From JANPBY01 sp963851405 (lineage in GTDB: Bacteria; Actinomycetota; Actinomycetes; DATJPE01), in NCBI GenBank assembly GCA_963851405.1, contig CAWKPB010000007.1, forward strand, positions 124,001 through 188,000: a stretch of DNA of 64,000 nt. The letters are read 5' to 3'. Below, one piece after another: positions 1-7,450 of this stretch. The position numbers and the translations under genes were made by a program. Numbering within the stretch: the first letter of the stretch is position 1; each line of letters begins with the position of its first letter. A model generated the notes under the pieces. That model saw only the letters and a list, made by a program, of their open reading frames with translations. It was not told the DNA's origin and searched no databases.

Positions 1-162
1 GTCGACCTCTTCTCGCTTCGGCGGGTCATGGGGATCGCGATGATGCTCGGGGTCATTCAGATCGTGTTGATTACCGCTCTGGCGACGCTGGCTGCCTTCC
101 TCTACAACCTGGCCGCGGGAATGGTTGGCGGCCTCGACGTAACGCTGGCCGAAGATTCCTGA
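1..162 (+). CDS. DUF3566 membrane protein, C-terminal part
   Basis: Only the last 53 residues are in the window; the start lies to the left. The visible part has a hydrophobic membrane segment (about residues 10-38, rich in Ile, Leu, Val and Ala) and a short polar tail ending in EDS. In actinobacteria a DUF3566 protein is normally encoded just after gyrA and before tRNA-Ile and tRNA-Ala, which is exactly what follows here. The family is an integral membrane protein of unknown function. The call rests on context plus the fit of the C-terminal segment, not on a full-length match. A perfect intrinsic terminator follows the stop codon. Confidence 0.72.
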   Translation, partial: VDLFSLRRVMGIAMMLGVIQIVLITALATLAAFLYNLAAGMVGGLDVTLAEDS

Positions 163-163
163 C

Positions 164-193
164 GCGTCCGGATGACCGGCCGGACGCTTTTGT
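164..193 (+). terminator. Intrinsic terminator after the DUF3566 gene
   Basis: A perfect 8-bp stem (164-171 with 180-187, gcgtccgg/ccggacgc) has an 8-base loop and is followed directly by TTTTGT at 188-193. This classic rho-independent layout starts two bases after the stop codon. Confidence 0.8.
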
Positions 194-213
194 GGGCGTG
201 CTTGACCGTCCGG

Positions 214-219
214 TACGCT
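214..219 (+). promoter_or_regulatory. Candidate -10 element for tRNA-Ile
   Basis: TACGCT fits the actinobacterial -10 pattern TAnnnT and ends 14 bases before the mature tRNA. The tRNA-Ala, -Leu and -Ser genes in this window have similar hexamers 8-13 bases upstream. No good -35 is visible. Confidence 0.45.
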
Positions 220-233
220 GCCACGGCTCATGA

Positions 234-307
234 GGGCCTATAGCTCAGACGGTTAGAGCGCTTCCCTGATAAGGAAGAGGTCGGAGGTTCAAGTCCTCCT
301 AGGCCCA
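234..307 (+). tRNA. tRNA-Ile (GAT)
   Basis: The 74-base gene has a perfect 7-bp acceptor stem (GGGCCTA with TAGGCCC), anticodon stem CTTCC/GGAAG, and anticodon GAT at 268-270. The T arm carries GGTTCAAGTCC. The discriminator base is A, and CCA is not encoded (the next bases are CGC). It sits in the conserved post-gyrA position. Confidence 0.97.
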
Positions 308-361
308 CGCAACGGTCCCTACGGGCCAACGCACGATCCCCCGACTGAAGGGCCTCAGACC

Positions 362-496
362 GTGAAGAAGATTCTCCTCCTCGCCGTCATCGCTGCCGCA
401 GTAGGGGCGTTGGTGTACAAGAAGATGCAGGACGACCAAGACGAGGCCGACCTGTGGACCGAAGCTACGACCGACGAGTCGCTCGACTTGCGCTAG
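362..496 (+). CDS. DLW-39 family small protein
   Basis: A 44-residue protein starting at GTG and reading MKKILLLAVIAA at its N-terminus. It has one hydrophobic segment (residues 4-18), then a Lys-Lys pair, an acidic stretch and the motif DLW that names this short actinobacterial family. These genes are typically found between tRNA-Ile and tRNA-Ala, as here. It is probably a single-pass membrane or membrane-associated micro-protein; its function is unknown. It is convergent with the ABC permease gene (7-base gap). The identification rests on length, the DLW motif and location. Confidence 0.8.
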   Translation: MKKILLLAVIAAAVGALVYKKMQDDQDEADLWTEATTDESLDLR

Positions 497-503
497 CCGG
501 GCG

Positions 504-1541
504 TCAGGTCAGGTCGCGTCGCCTGAACTGCCACAGGCCTAGCACGATCAGCACGACGGCCACACCCCCCAGAACGAGGCCGCCGTGGAGGTTCGACAAC
601 GTCAGGGTCGTGCCTTGCGTGAAGTTTCCGTACTCGTCGAGCGAGAAGTCGTCAGACGGGATGGACACCTCAAGACCGCCTGGAATCAGGAAGGCGCCGA
701 CATTGGTCGTGAGGTACCACTCTTGCCATTCGGGCCGCACTCCCTGCGCGATCACCTCAGCGACGAAGTAGACGAAACCGACCCCTAGGGCCGCCCCCGT
801 GTTACGGATCAGGGTGGCGATCCCAAACCCCATCAGGGACAGAATCAGCGCCAGCCCGATGGCCCGAGCTTCGAGTGCCACCACGTCGCCCCACAAGCCC
901 TCCTCGGTCGCCGTCGACCCTTTGGCGGAGGCCAGGAAGAAGCCAAACGCCAGCCAGGCGGCCTGGGCGGCGAGGGCGACGAGCATGACTCCTGCCGCCA
1001 GCACAGCCACCTTGGACCAGTACACGCGTAAGCGCCGGGGCTCCCAGAAGAGCAGGGCAGCCAGAGTCTTCTGGGCCCACTCGGCCCCGATCCAGGTCGC
1101 GCCGACCAGGAACGAGAGGCCAGCGACCATCACCGCAATCCCGACGGCGATCCCGGGCAGATCGTCATTCATGCTGAACGGCTGCTTGGACACGTAGTCC
1201 GCCGCGTCTCCCCAGTCCTCGGCGGTTGCGACGGGAGGGCAGTAGTTCTCGGGGGCCTCTGTCGCGGGTACCTCCGTGAGACAGACCTCGCGATAGGCGT
1301 TCTGCTCGTCCACGAACTGTTGGATCTTGGCCTGCCCCTCGGCCAAGGTCTCGGCGGACTTGTTCGCGTACTGGTTGTAGCTGATGGCGAGCACGAGGGC
1401 GTAGCCCAATGCGCCGAGAACCACGAGCCACCGGATAAAGCGGCGGTGGGTGATCCGTCGCAACTCCGCGCGCAGGAGGGAGCCGTGGGATCGGTCGGCC
1501 GACGAGTTCAGGTCCGGCGGCCCGGCCGCAACGACGCTCAT
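504..1541 (-). CDS. ABC-2 type transporter permease
   Basis: 345 residues. After a polar N-terminus there is a first membrane helix (about 37-57), a 75-residue extracytoplasmic loop with two cysteines, then five or so further hydrophobic helices and a short basic tail ending RRRDLT. This is the layout of ABC-2 exporter permeases with a large first loop. Its ATG overlaps the stop of the ATPase gene by four bases (ATGA at 1538-1541), so the two form a translationally coupled exporter. The substrate cannot be told from sequence. Confidence 0.82.
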   Translation of the reverse strand: MSVVAAGPPDLNSSADRSHGSLLRAELRRITHRRFIRWLVVLGALGYALVLAISYNQYANKSAETLAEGQAKIQQFVDEQNAYREVCLTEVPATEAPENYCPPVATAEDWGDAADYVSKQPFSMNDDLPGIAVGIAVMVAGLSFLVGATWIGAEWAQKTLAALLFWEPRRLRVYWSKVAVLAAGVMLVALAAQAAWLAFGFFLASAKGSTATEEGLWGDVVALEARAIGLALILSLMGFGIATLIRNTGAALGVGFVYFVAEVIAQGVRPEWQEWYLTTNVGAFLIPGGLEVSIPSDDFSLDEYGNFTQGTTLTLSNLHGGLVLGGVAVVLIVLGLWQFRRRDLT

Positions 1542-2500
1542 CGTTGGTCTTCGCTGGCGGTGGCCGCGTTCGGCGGCCGGTCTGCGGGCGGGGATTGCGA
1601 GGTGAGATCCAAGAAGACACTCTCCAGGTCCGCGGTCATGGGGGTCAGCTCGCTGACGTAGTGCCCTGCTTCAGCGAGCGTGCGAGTGACACTGGAAGAG
1701 TCGGTCACGCCATGAACGGCCCATGCGTCACCCAGTGAGGTCATCCGATACCCAGCGGCCTCGAGGACGGCTTGTCCGCCCAGCGGGTCAGCCACACGTA
1801 GTCGGAAGTCTGCGGTGGCGGCGGTCTGCAGGACCTCCGATACGGGACCGTGGGCGACCCGCCTGCCTCGCGCGAGGATCGTCACGTGGTCGCAGACCTG
1901 CTGAACCTCCCCCAACAGGTGGCTGGAGAGGAAGACTGTCGTGTGACCGTCAGCTCCGAGCCGCTTGAGCAGCTCTCGCACGTCCCTGATCCCAGCCGGG
2001 TCGAGGCCGTTGCTTGGCTCGTCCAGGATGAGCAGGCGCGGCCGTTTGAGCAGTGCGGCGGCGATGCCCAGGCGCTGCTTCATGCCGAGGGAGTACCCCT
2101 TGAACCGGTCGTCCGCCCGGGCCTGGAGATCGACGATCTCCAGGCACTCATTCACCCGCGCCTTGGATACCCCGGAGACGTCGGCGAGCAGTTGCAGATT
2201 GAGCCGGCCCGTGAAGGTCGGGAAGAACAGCGGGGTCTCGACCAAGGCGCCGACGTGGCCGACGACCTCGGGCAGGGCCCTGGGGACCGGGCGCCCGAAG
2301 ACGGACAAGTCACCGCCGTCTGCGCGGATGAGACCGAGGAGCATGCGGATGGTCGTGGTCTTGCCGGACCCGTTGGGCCCGAGGAACCCGTGCACCCCAC
2401 CCTCCTCGACCAGCAGATCGAGGCCGTCGACCGCTCGCTCGGCCGGCTTGCGCCACCGCTTGTAGGTCTTGCGCGCGCCGACGACCTCGATGACTGCCAT
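1538..2500 (-). CDS. ABC transporter ATP-binding protein
   Basis: 320 residues from the ATG at 2500 (MAVIEVVGARKTY). It has Walker A GPNGSGKTT, an ABC signature written YSLGMKQR, Walker B LLILDEP and a switch histidine in LSSHLL, so it should hydrolyse ATP. The C-terminal 80 residues resemble the accessory region of CcmA/drug-exporter type ATPases. The open frame continues upstream but would run into tRNA-Ala on the opposite strand, so the later ATG was chosen. It pairs with the overlapping permease; likely an exporter of lipid, peptide or drug. Confidence 0.9.
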   Translation of the reverse strand: MAVIEVVGARKTYKRWRKPAERAVDGLDLLVEEGGVHGFLGPNGSGKTTTIRMLLGLIRADGGDLSVFGRPVPRALPEVVGHVGALVETPLFFPTFTGRLNLQLLADVSGVSKARVNECLEIVDLQARADDRFKGYSLGMKQRLGIAAALLKRPRLLILDEPSNGLDPAGIRDVRELLKRLGADGHTTVFLSSHLLGEVQQVCDHVTILARGRRVAHGPVSEVLQTAATADFRLRVADPLGGQAVLEAAGYRMTSLGDAWAVHGVTDSSSVTRTLAEAGHYVSELTPMTADLESVFLDLTSQSPPADRPPNAATASEDQR

Positions 2501-2565
2501 GGGCGGAACCTTGTCAGGCCGCAGCCCCGCGGGCGGCAGGTTTCGATCCGTGTCGCGTCGCGGGC

Positions 2566-2571
2566 TACCCT
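2566..2571 (+). promoter_or_regulatory. Candidate -10 element for tRNA-Ala
   Basis: TACCCT matches TAnnnT and ends 13 bases before the mature tRNA-Ala. No convincing -35 is seen. Confidence 0.45.
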
Positions 2572-2584
2572 GGTCCAGTCCCGA

Positions 2585-2657
2585 GGGGACGTAGCTCAAT
2601 TGGCAGAGCACCGCCTTTGCAAGGCGGGGGTTAGGGGTTCGATTCCCCTCGTCTCCA
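2585..2657 (+). tRNA. tRNA-Ala (TGC)
   Basis: 73 bases. The acceptor stem GGGGACG/CGTCTCC contains the G3:U70 wobble pair that identifies alanine tRNAs. Anticodon stem CCGCC/GGCGG encloses the loop TTTGCAA with anticodon TGC at 2618-2620. T-arm GGTTCGATTCC. CCA is not encoded (CACAG follows). Confidence 0.97.
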
Positions 2658-2697
2658 CAGTCCGACGCACTCAACCATCGATGGAAGCGAGCCCCCT

Positions 2698-3228
2698 GTG
2701 GCCGACCGGCTGTTTACCACGCTGAAGACCAACCACGGAGACATCACCCTCGAGCTGTTCGAGAACCATGCACCGAAGACGGTGCGCAACTTCGAGGAGC
2801 TGGCGACCGGTGCCAAGGAGTGGACTGACCCCCGTTCCGGGCAGCCCACGTCCGCACGCCTGTACGACGGCACGGTTTTCCACCGCGTGATCCCCTCGTT
2901 CATGATCCAAGGCGGAGACCCGTTGGGCACCGGTACCGGCGGTCCCGGATACCGCTTCGCCGACGAGATCCACCCCGAGCTGACCTTCGATCGGCCGTAT
3001 CTCCTGGCCATGGCGAACGCGGGGCCGGGGACGAATGGCTCACAGTTCTTCATCACCGTCGCAGCGACTCCTTGGCTCAACCGCAAGCACACGATCTTCG
3101 GAGAGGTCACCGACGCCGACGGGCGCGCCGTGGTCGATGCCATTGCCGCGGTGCCCACGGGCGCCCAGGATCGCCCCAGGGATGCCGTCACCGTCGACTC
3201 GGTGACCGTCGAGCGGCGCGAAGGCTGA
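2698..3228 (+). CDS. Cyclophilin-type peptidyl-prolyl isomerase
   Basis: 176 residues from GTG. The cyclophilin core is complete: the active-site segment FHRVIPSFMIQGGDP with its catalytic Arg, the NGSQFFI motif, a Trp/Leu pair in TPWLN, and HTIFGEV. There is no signal peptide, so it should act in the cytoplasm, speeding cis-trans isomerisation of Xaa-Pro bonds during protein folding. A cyclophilin in this position just after tRNA-Ala is standard in actinobacteria. The rhomboid gene begins 20 bases downstream. Confidence 0.95.
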   Translation: MADRLFTTLKTNHGDITLELFENHAPKTVRNFEELATGAKEWTDPRSGQPTSARLYDGTVFHRVIPSFMIQGGDPLGTGTGGPGYRFADEIHPELTFDRPYLLAMANAGPGTNGSQFFITVAATPWLNRKHTIFGEVTDADGRAVVDAIAAVPTGAQDRPRDAVTVDSVTVERREG

Positions 3229-3248
3229 GCCGAGGACCTTCATCGCTC

Positions 3249-4130
3249 ATGGCTGAGGACCCGGGAGTCACCGCCCCTCCCACGTGCTATCTGCACCCGG
3301 AACGAGAGACCTATGTCTCCTGTACCCGATGTGATCGGCCGATCTGCCCCGACTGCATGACCTCAGCGTCGGTCGGATTTCAATGTCCGCAGTGCGTGCG
3401 CGAGGGTGCCGAGTCAGTCCGTCAGGTACGGACGGTTGCGGGCGGGCGAGTCCCGACCCGCGACGGCCTGGTCACCAAGATCATCATCGGGCTGGCCTTG
3501 GCCGTGTTCGTGGCCCAACTGGTCAGCAAGGATGCGGTCACCGATGAGCTTGCCTTGCGAGGCATCAACGTGGCGGCCGGGGAGTACTACCGGCTGGTGA
3601 CCGTGATGTTCGTGCACGCGGGAGTCCTGCACATCGCCGTCAACATGTATGCCCTGTGGGTCATGGGGCCGGTACTCGAGCGTTGGCTGGGCCACCTGCG
3701 TTTCGCCGTTCTGTACGGGCTCGCCGGATTCGCCGGTGCAGTGGCATCCTTGCTTTTCAACAGCCCTCTGCAGTACTCGGTGGGGGCCTCGGGCGCCATC
3801 TTCGGGGTCTTCGGCGCGATGTTGGTGGTCGCTCGGCGGATGCGTTACGACATCCGGGGGTTGGCGGTCGTGATTTTGATCAACCTCGCAATCCCCATCT
3901 TCGTCCCCGGGTTGATCGATTGGCGTGCACACCTGGGCGGACTGGCCGCGGGGCTCGTGGTCGGAGCGATCTTCGCCTACCCGCCCCCGAAGTATCGCGA
4001 CGTCGTAGCCGTGATCGGCTGCATCAGCGTCTTGGTGACTTGCTTGGTGTTGGTTGGTTGGCGCGCGCAGGCCATCGCTGACAGCCCGATCTACGGCCCG
4101 TACGTGAGCCAACTCCAGGACCTGGGTTGA
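3249..4130 (+). CDS. Rhomboid family intramembrane serine protease with N-terminal B-box-like zinc finger
   Basis: 293 residues from ATG. The N-terminus has a CxxH/CxxC/CxxC pattern (CYLHPE, CTRCDRPICPDC, CPQC) typical of the B-box-like zinc finger of actinobacterial rhomboids. About six transmembrane helices follow. The catalytic Ser is in GASG (S181) and the partner His in WRAHLGG (H228), with an HxxxN-type motif (HIAVNMYAL) supporting the active site. It should cleave membrane proteins within the bilayer. The stop codon overlaps the TTG start of the thiolase gene. Confidence 0.93.
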   Translation: MAEDPGVTAPPTCYLHPERETYVSCTRCDRPICPDCMTSASVGFQCPQCVREGAESVRQVRTVAGGRVPTRDGLVTKIIIGLALAVFVAQLVSKDAVTDELALRGINVAAGEYYRLVTVMFVHAGVLHIAVNMYALWVMGPVLERWLGHLRFAVLYGLAGFAGAVASLLFNSPLQYSVGASGAIFGVFGAMLVVARRMRYDIRGLAVVILINLAIPIFVPGLIDWRAHLGGLAAGLVVGAIFAYPPPKYRDVVAVIGCISVLVTCLVLVGWRAQAIADSPIYGPYVSQLQDLG

Positions 4131-5305
4131 CCACGCATCGGCACGACGCGGTGATCGTCGATGCAGTGCGAACCCCGGTGGGGCGGCGTGGTGGCGTACT
4201 CAAGGACGTTCACCCCGTTGATTTGTCCGCCCATATTCTGCAAGCGCTCGTGGCGCGTACCGGCGTGGACCCAGCGCTGGTCGACGACGTGATCTGGGGA
4301 TGTGTGTCCCAGGTCGGGGAGCAGACGTTCAACATCGGGCGCAGTGCGGTGCTTGCCGCCGGGTGGCCAGAAGAAGTGCCGGCGACGACGGTGGACCGGC
4401 AGTGCGGGTCGTCCCAGCAGGCGGTGCACTTCGCGGCCGCCGGTCTGGTCAGCGGCCAATACGAGGTCGTGGTCGCCGGGGGTGTGGAGTCGATGTCTCG
4501 GGTGGCTCTCGGGTCCTCTGCCGTCGGGGGCCTCCCTTTCGGGCAGACCGTCCTGGATCGCTACGCGTCGGAGTTGGCAGCAGCCGGAGTCCCGGTGTTC
4601 AACCAGGGGGTCGGGGCTGAGCTGATCGCCGATCGCTGGGCCCTCAGTCGCGAGAGGTTGGACGAGTTCGCCCTGGCCTCCCACGCCCGCGCCGCGGCGG
4701 CGATCGACTCCGGTGCGTTCGAGGCGCAGATCGCGCCCATCACGGTGCCGGGGGGTGCGGTCATATCTGTGGACGAAGGAGTACGGCGCGGCGGCACCCT
4801 GGATTCTCTAGCCGGGCTGAAGACCCCGTTTCTGGAGGGCGGACGCATCACCGCGGCGACGTCCTCGCAGATCTCAGACGGAGCAGCGGCCCTCCTCATG
4901 ACGACCTCCGATCGAGCGCGCGCGCTGGGACTGACCCCGCTTGCTCGCGTCCATACCGCTGTGGTGGCCGGAGCTGATCCAGTCATGATGCTCACAGCAC
5001 CGATCCCCGCGACTCGCAAGGCGCTGGATCGGTCCGGCCTCGCGCTGGGGGACATCGCCGCCTTTGAAGTCAACGAAGCGTTCGCGTCCGTACCGCTGGC
5101 CTGGCTCGACGAGTTCGAGGTCGATCCCTCGACCCTCAATGCTCACGGGGGAGCCCTTGCGCTCGGCCACCCGCTCGGTGCGTCGGGGGCGCGCCTCATG
5201 ACGACTCTGGTTCACCGTCTTCGCGACGATCGCCTGACCTACGGGCTGCAGACCATGTGTGAGGGCGGCGGACTCGCCAATGTCACGGTGCTTGAGCGTC
5301 TCTGA
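4127..5305 (+). CDS. Thiolase (acetyl-CoA C-acyltransferase)
   Basis: 392 residues. The reading frame begins at TTG 4127, overlapping the rhomboid stop as TTGA. All three thiolase catalytic motifs are present: nucleophilic Cys93 in DRQCGSSQQA, the His in GHPLGASGAR and the second Cys in CEGGG, plus NEAFA. It should condense or cleave acyl-CoA/acetyl-CoA, either in beta-oxidation or in acetoacetyl-CoA formation; the sequence does not decide which. A thiolase at this point in the origin-proximal block is not part of the usual gene order I know, and no other fatty-acid gene is adjacent. Confidence 0.92.
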   Translation: MTTHRHDAVIVDAVRTPVGRRGGVLKDVHPVDLSAHILQALVARTGVDPALVDDVIWGCVSQVGEQTFNIGRSAVLAAGWPEEVPATTVDRQCGSSQQAVHFAAAGLVSGQYEVVVAGGVESMSRVALGSSAVGGLPFGQTVLDRYASELAAAGVPVFNQGVGAELIADRWALSRERLDEFALASHARAAAAIDSGAFEAQIAPITVPGGAVISVDEGVRRGGTLDSLAGLKTPFLEGGRITAATSSQISDGAAALLMTTSDRARALGLTPLARVHTAVVAGADPVMMLTAPIPATRKALDRSGLALGDIAAFEVNEAFASVPLAWLDEFEVDPSTLNAHGGALALGHPLGASGARLMTTLVHRLRDDRLTYGLQTMCEGGGLANVTVLERL

Positions 5306-5338
5306 TTCAGGATTCCGCGGCGCCTAGGGCAGCCGAAG

Positions 5339-5371
5339 GGTTCTCCACAGTGGGGACAACCCCTGTGGAAC
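5339..5371. terminator. Imperfect hairpin between convergent thiolase and crgA genes
   Basis: The arms (GTT..TCCACA..GGGG against CCCC TGTGGA AC) form an interrupted stem in the 90-base convergent gap. It may serve as a two-way terminator. No T-tract follows. Confidence 0.35.
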
Positions 5372-5395
5372 GAATCACACCGGTGTAATTGAGCG

Positions 5396-5653
5396 TCAGC
5401 GCCACTGGGTGGCGCAGATGAACCCTCCGATGATGAACCCGAAGCCGATGGCGACATTGGCCAGCGCACTCAGGTCCGACATGACTGGGATGTCGTTGCC
5501 GGCCAGGTACCAGATGACCAGGTACACCAAGCCGATGAGGAACAAGGTCACCATCAACGGGGCGATCCAGCGACGTTCCTTAGGGGCCACCATCTCGTGC
5601 GGGAGAGGGGGCGGGGTATAGACCTGCTTGCGACGCACCCGGGACTTAGGCAC
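5396..5653 (-). CDS. crgA: Cell division protein CrgA
   Basis: 85 residues from GTG at 5653 (VPKSRVRRK), the usual size for CrgA. A basic N-terminus and a proline patch are followed by two membrane helices: about residues 31-52 (PLMVTLFLIGLVYLVIWYL) and 65-83, ending in CATQWR. In actinobacteria CrgA is a membrane protein of the septum that binds FtsZ, FtsQ, FtsI and PBPs. Its place between the rhomboid block and the DUF881/sortase genes matches the family neighbourhood. A longer in-frame start exists upstream but adds a non-family, signal-less extension. Confidence 0.93.
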   Translation of the reverse strand: MPKSRVRRKQVYTPPPLPHEMVAPKERRWIAPLMVTLFLIGLVYLVIWYLAGNDIPVMSDLSALANVAIGFGFIIGGFICATQWR

Positions 5654-5773
5654 CGGTCTCACTCCTCCGACGGAACCCCAGGTGACTCCCGGGACGTCAG
5701 TTAGCGTAGGTGACAATGTGCCTACGCGGCCACGTCGCCCCCAGGCAGGTGCGGGACGAAGGGGGCCGCACCC

Positions 5774-6529
5774 GTGCGCAACGACCCAGAAAGCGAGGAA
5801 GAAGTGGTGGCTCCCACGGTCCGGGGACGCCACCTCGCCGTGCTGTCGATCGGTGTTCTGGCCGGTCTGATTCTGGTGACCAGCGCTGTCACGGCCCGCG
5901 GTACGGACCTACGGGCCGGCACCCGGACCGACCTGCCGTCCCTCATCCGGGCCGCAGAGGACCGTGGTGATGGGGCGCAGGCGCAAGTGGATCGGGCTCA
6001 GAACGAGGTGCAGCGACTGACCCCCGACGTCGTGCCGGGCGAAAGCACGCAGCTCGACGAGACATCCGCACGGCTGGAGGCAGGCGTGGGGCTGACGGCC
6101 CTCACCGGCCCCGGGGTGCGGGTCACGCTCGACGACGCTCCCCTTCTTCCACCGGAGGAGCGTAGGGACGGGCTGGGGCCAGACGACCTCGTCGTGCACC
6201 AGCAGGACGTGCAAGCGGTGGTCAACGCGCTGTGGCGCGGTGGAGCCAGCGGGATCCAAGTGATGGATCAGCGGCTGCTCACGACCGGGGCCGTGCGTTG
6301 TGTGGGAAATACGCTGATCCTGCGCGGGCGCGTCTACTCTCCGCCGTACGTCATTTCGGCGATCGGCCCCCCCGAGGATCTGACGGCGGCCCTGGCTGAG
6401 GAGCCGGGCGTCATGCTCTTCCGGGATTACGTGACCCTTGCCGGCCTGACGTACAGCGAGCAAGTACAGGATGAGTTGACCGTGCCCGCCGCCGAATTGC
6501 CGGCGTTGACCTGGGCGCGGAGTTCCTAA
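5774..6529 (+). CDS. DUF881 membrane-anchored protein
   Basis: 251 residues from GTG, preceded by a GAAGGGGG-like ribosome site. One membrane anchor (about 21-41) is followed by a region likely to form a coiled coil (DRAQNEVQRL) and the DUF881 domain, with conserved features such as GPGVRVTLDD, LWRGGASGIQ and the closing glycine-rich strands. The family is extracytoplasmic, of unknown function, and adjacent to crgA and trpG in many actinobacteria. The stop codon shares a base with the ATG of the sortase gene (TAATG), so the two are coupled. Confidence 0.9.
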   Translation: MRNDPESEEEVVAPTVRGRHLAVLSIGVLAGLILVTSAVTARGTDLRAGTRTDLPSLIRAAEDRGDGAQAQVDRAQNEVQRLTPDVVPGESTQLDETSARLEAGVGLTALTGPGVRVTLDDAPLLPPEERRDGLGPDDLVVHQQDVQAVVNALWRGGASGIQVMDQRLLTTGAVRCVGNTLILRGRVYSPPYVISAIGPPEDLTAALAEEPGVMLFRDYVTLAGLTYSEQVQDELTVPAAELPALTWARSS

Positions 6530-7221
6530 TGGAGAGCGTGCGCACGGCGATCAGAGGCGTCGGGGAACTCCTGATCACGCTCGGTCTGATCGTGTTGTTG
6601 TTTTGTGTCTACCAGTTGGTCTGGACGAACGTGTCGGCGAATGCCATCGAGTCGACGGCCCGCAACCAACTCGAGGAGCAATGGTCCAAGCCCCCGCCCA
6701 GTCCACCTGCCAGCGGGGCGCCGGCGACCTTGCCGAAGGCGGATGTCGCACCCGGTGATGCGTTCGCCGTCCTCTACATACCGGCATTGGGGAAGAACTG
6801 GGCCAAGGCGATCGTCCAGGGAGTCACCCTTGCGGACCTACGCGGCACCATCGGGCACTACCCCAGCACCCAGATGCCGGGGGAGATCGGAAACTTCGCC
6901 ATCGCCGGTCACCGTGCAACCAATGGCGAGCCCTTCCGTGACCTGCCCAGGGTGAAGGCCGGGGACAAGGTGTACGTCCAGACCGAAGACGCGTGGTACA
7001 TCTACACGATCGGCAGCACCGAGATCGTGCCGCCCTCAGCGGTCGAGGTGATTCTTCCGGTCCCCAAGAAGCCGAAGGTTGAGCCGACTGAGGCGATCAT
7101 CACCTTGACGACCTGCAACCCGCGTTGGGCGTCGTACGAACGGTGGATCACCTACGGCGCGTTGACCGAGACCCGGACCAGGGCGGAAGGGCCGCCCCCG
7201 GAACTCCTCGTGAAGGGCTGA
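6529..7221 (+). CDS. Class E sortase
   Basis: 230 residues. It has an N-terminal membrane anchor (about 12-33), a proline-rich linker and a sortase catalytic domain. The catalytic triad is visible: His128 in AIAGHRA, Cys196 in LTTCNPRW and Arg205 in YERW. Class E sortases of high-GC Gram-positives attach secreted proteins, often with LAXTG-type signals, to the cell wall. No sortase substrate with an LPXTG/LAXTG tail was seen in the window. It is coupled to the DUF881 gene upstream and followed closely by a small membrane protein gene. Confidence 0.94.
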   Translation: MESVRTAIRGVGELLITLGLIVLLFCVYQLVWTNVSANAIESTARNQLEEQWSKPPPSPPASGAPATLPKADVAPGDAFAVLYIPALGKNWAKAIVQGVTLADLRGTIGHYPSTQMPGEIGNFAIAGHRATNGEPFRDLPRVKAGDKVYVQTEDAWYIYTIGSTEIVPPSAVEVILPVPKKPKVEPTEAIITLTTCNPRWASYERWITYGALTETRTRAEGPPPELLVKG

Positions 7222-7226
7222 TCCGG

Positions 7227-7439
7227 GTGTACGGAGCGTTGTGGCGCCGCCTGCCCGGTCCGGCGCCACTCAAGGTCTTGTGGTCCCTGCTCCTCGTTGC
7301 CTGCGCGGTGCTGGTCTTGTTCACCGTCGTCTTCCCTTGGGCGGAGCCACGGTTGCCCTTCACTGAGGTGACCGTGGAAGACTCGGGAGTCACCTCGGAC
7401 GAGCCACCCGCCAGCCCCGAGGTTGGCCCGGTCGGTTGA
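7227..7439 (+). CDS. Small single-pass membrane protein of the crgA-trpG locus
   Basis: 70 residues from GTG (VYGALWRRLPGPAPLK). One strong membrane helix (about 17-39) is followed by FPWAEPRLPF and an acidic, Ser/Pro-rich tail. Short proteins with the pattern LWRxLPGP-x-K and FPWxxPxLPF recur at this spot between the sortase and trpG in actinobacteria; the function is unknown. The gene lies 5 bases after the sortase and 11 before trpG, so all are probably co-transcribed. A longer in-frame start would overlap the sortase coding region and lacks family support. Confidence 0.75.
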   Translation: MYGALWRRLPGPAPLKVLWSLLLVACAVLVLFTVVFPWAEPRLPFTEVTVEDSGVTSDEPPASPEVGPVG

Positions 7440-7450
7440 GGAGGTAGCCC

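Noticed and set aside
1850..2725. Long open frame (291 codons) on the plus strand opposite the ABC ATPase gene
   Set aside because: It is antisense to a clear ATPase gene and runs over tRNA-Ala. It matches no family and has the composition of a high-GC shadow frame.
5339..5371. Possible DnaA boxes (TTCTCCACA and a mirrored CTGTGGAA)
   Set aside because: Only two weak boxes lie in a convergent gap. oriC in actinobacteria lies between dnaA and dnaN, upstream of gyrA, outside the window. An imperfect hairpin is a simpler reading.
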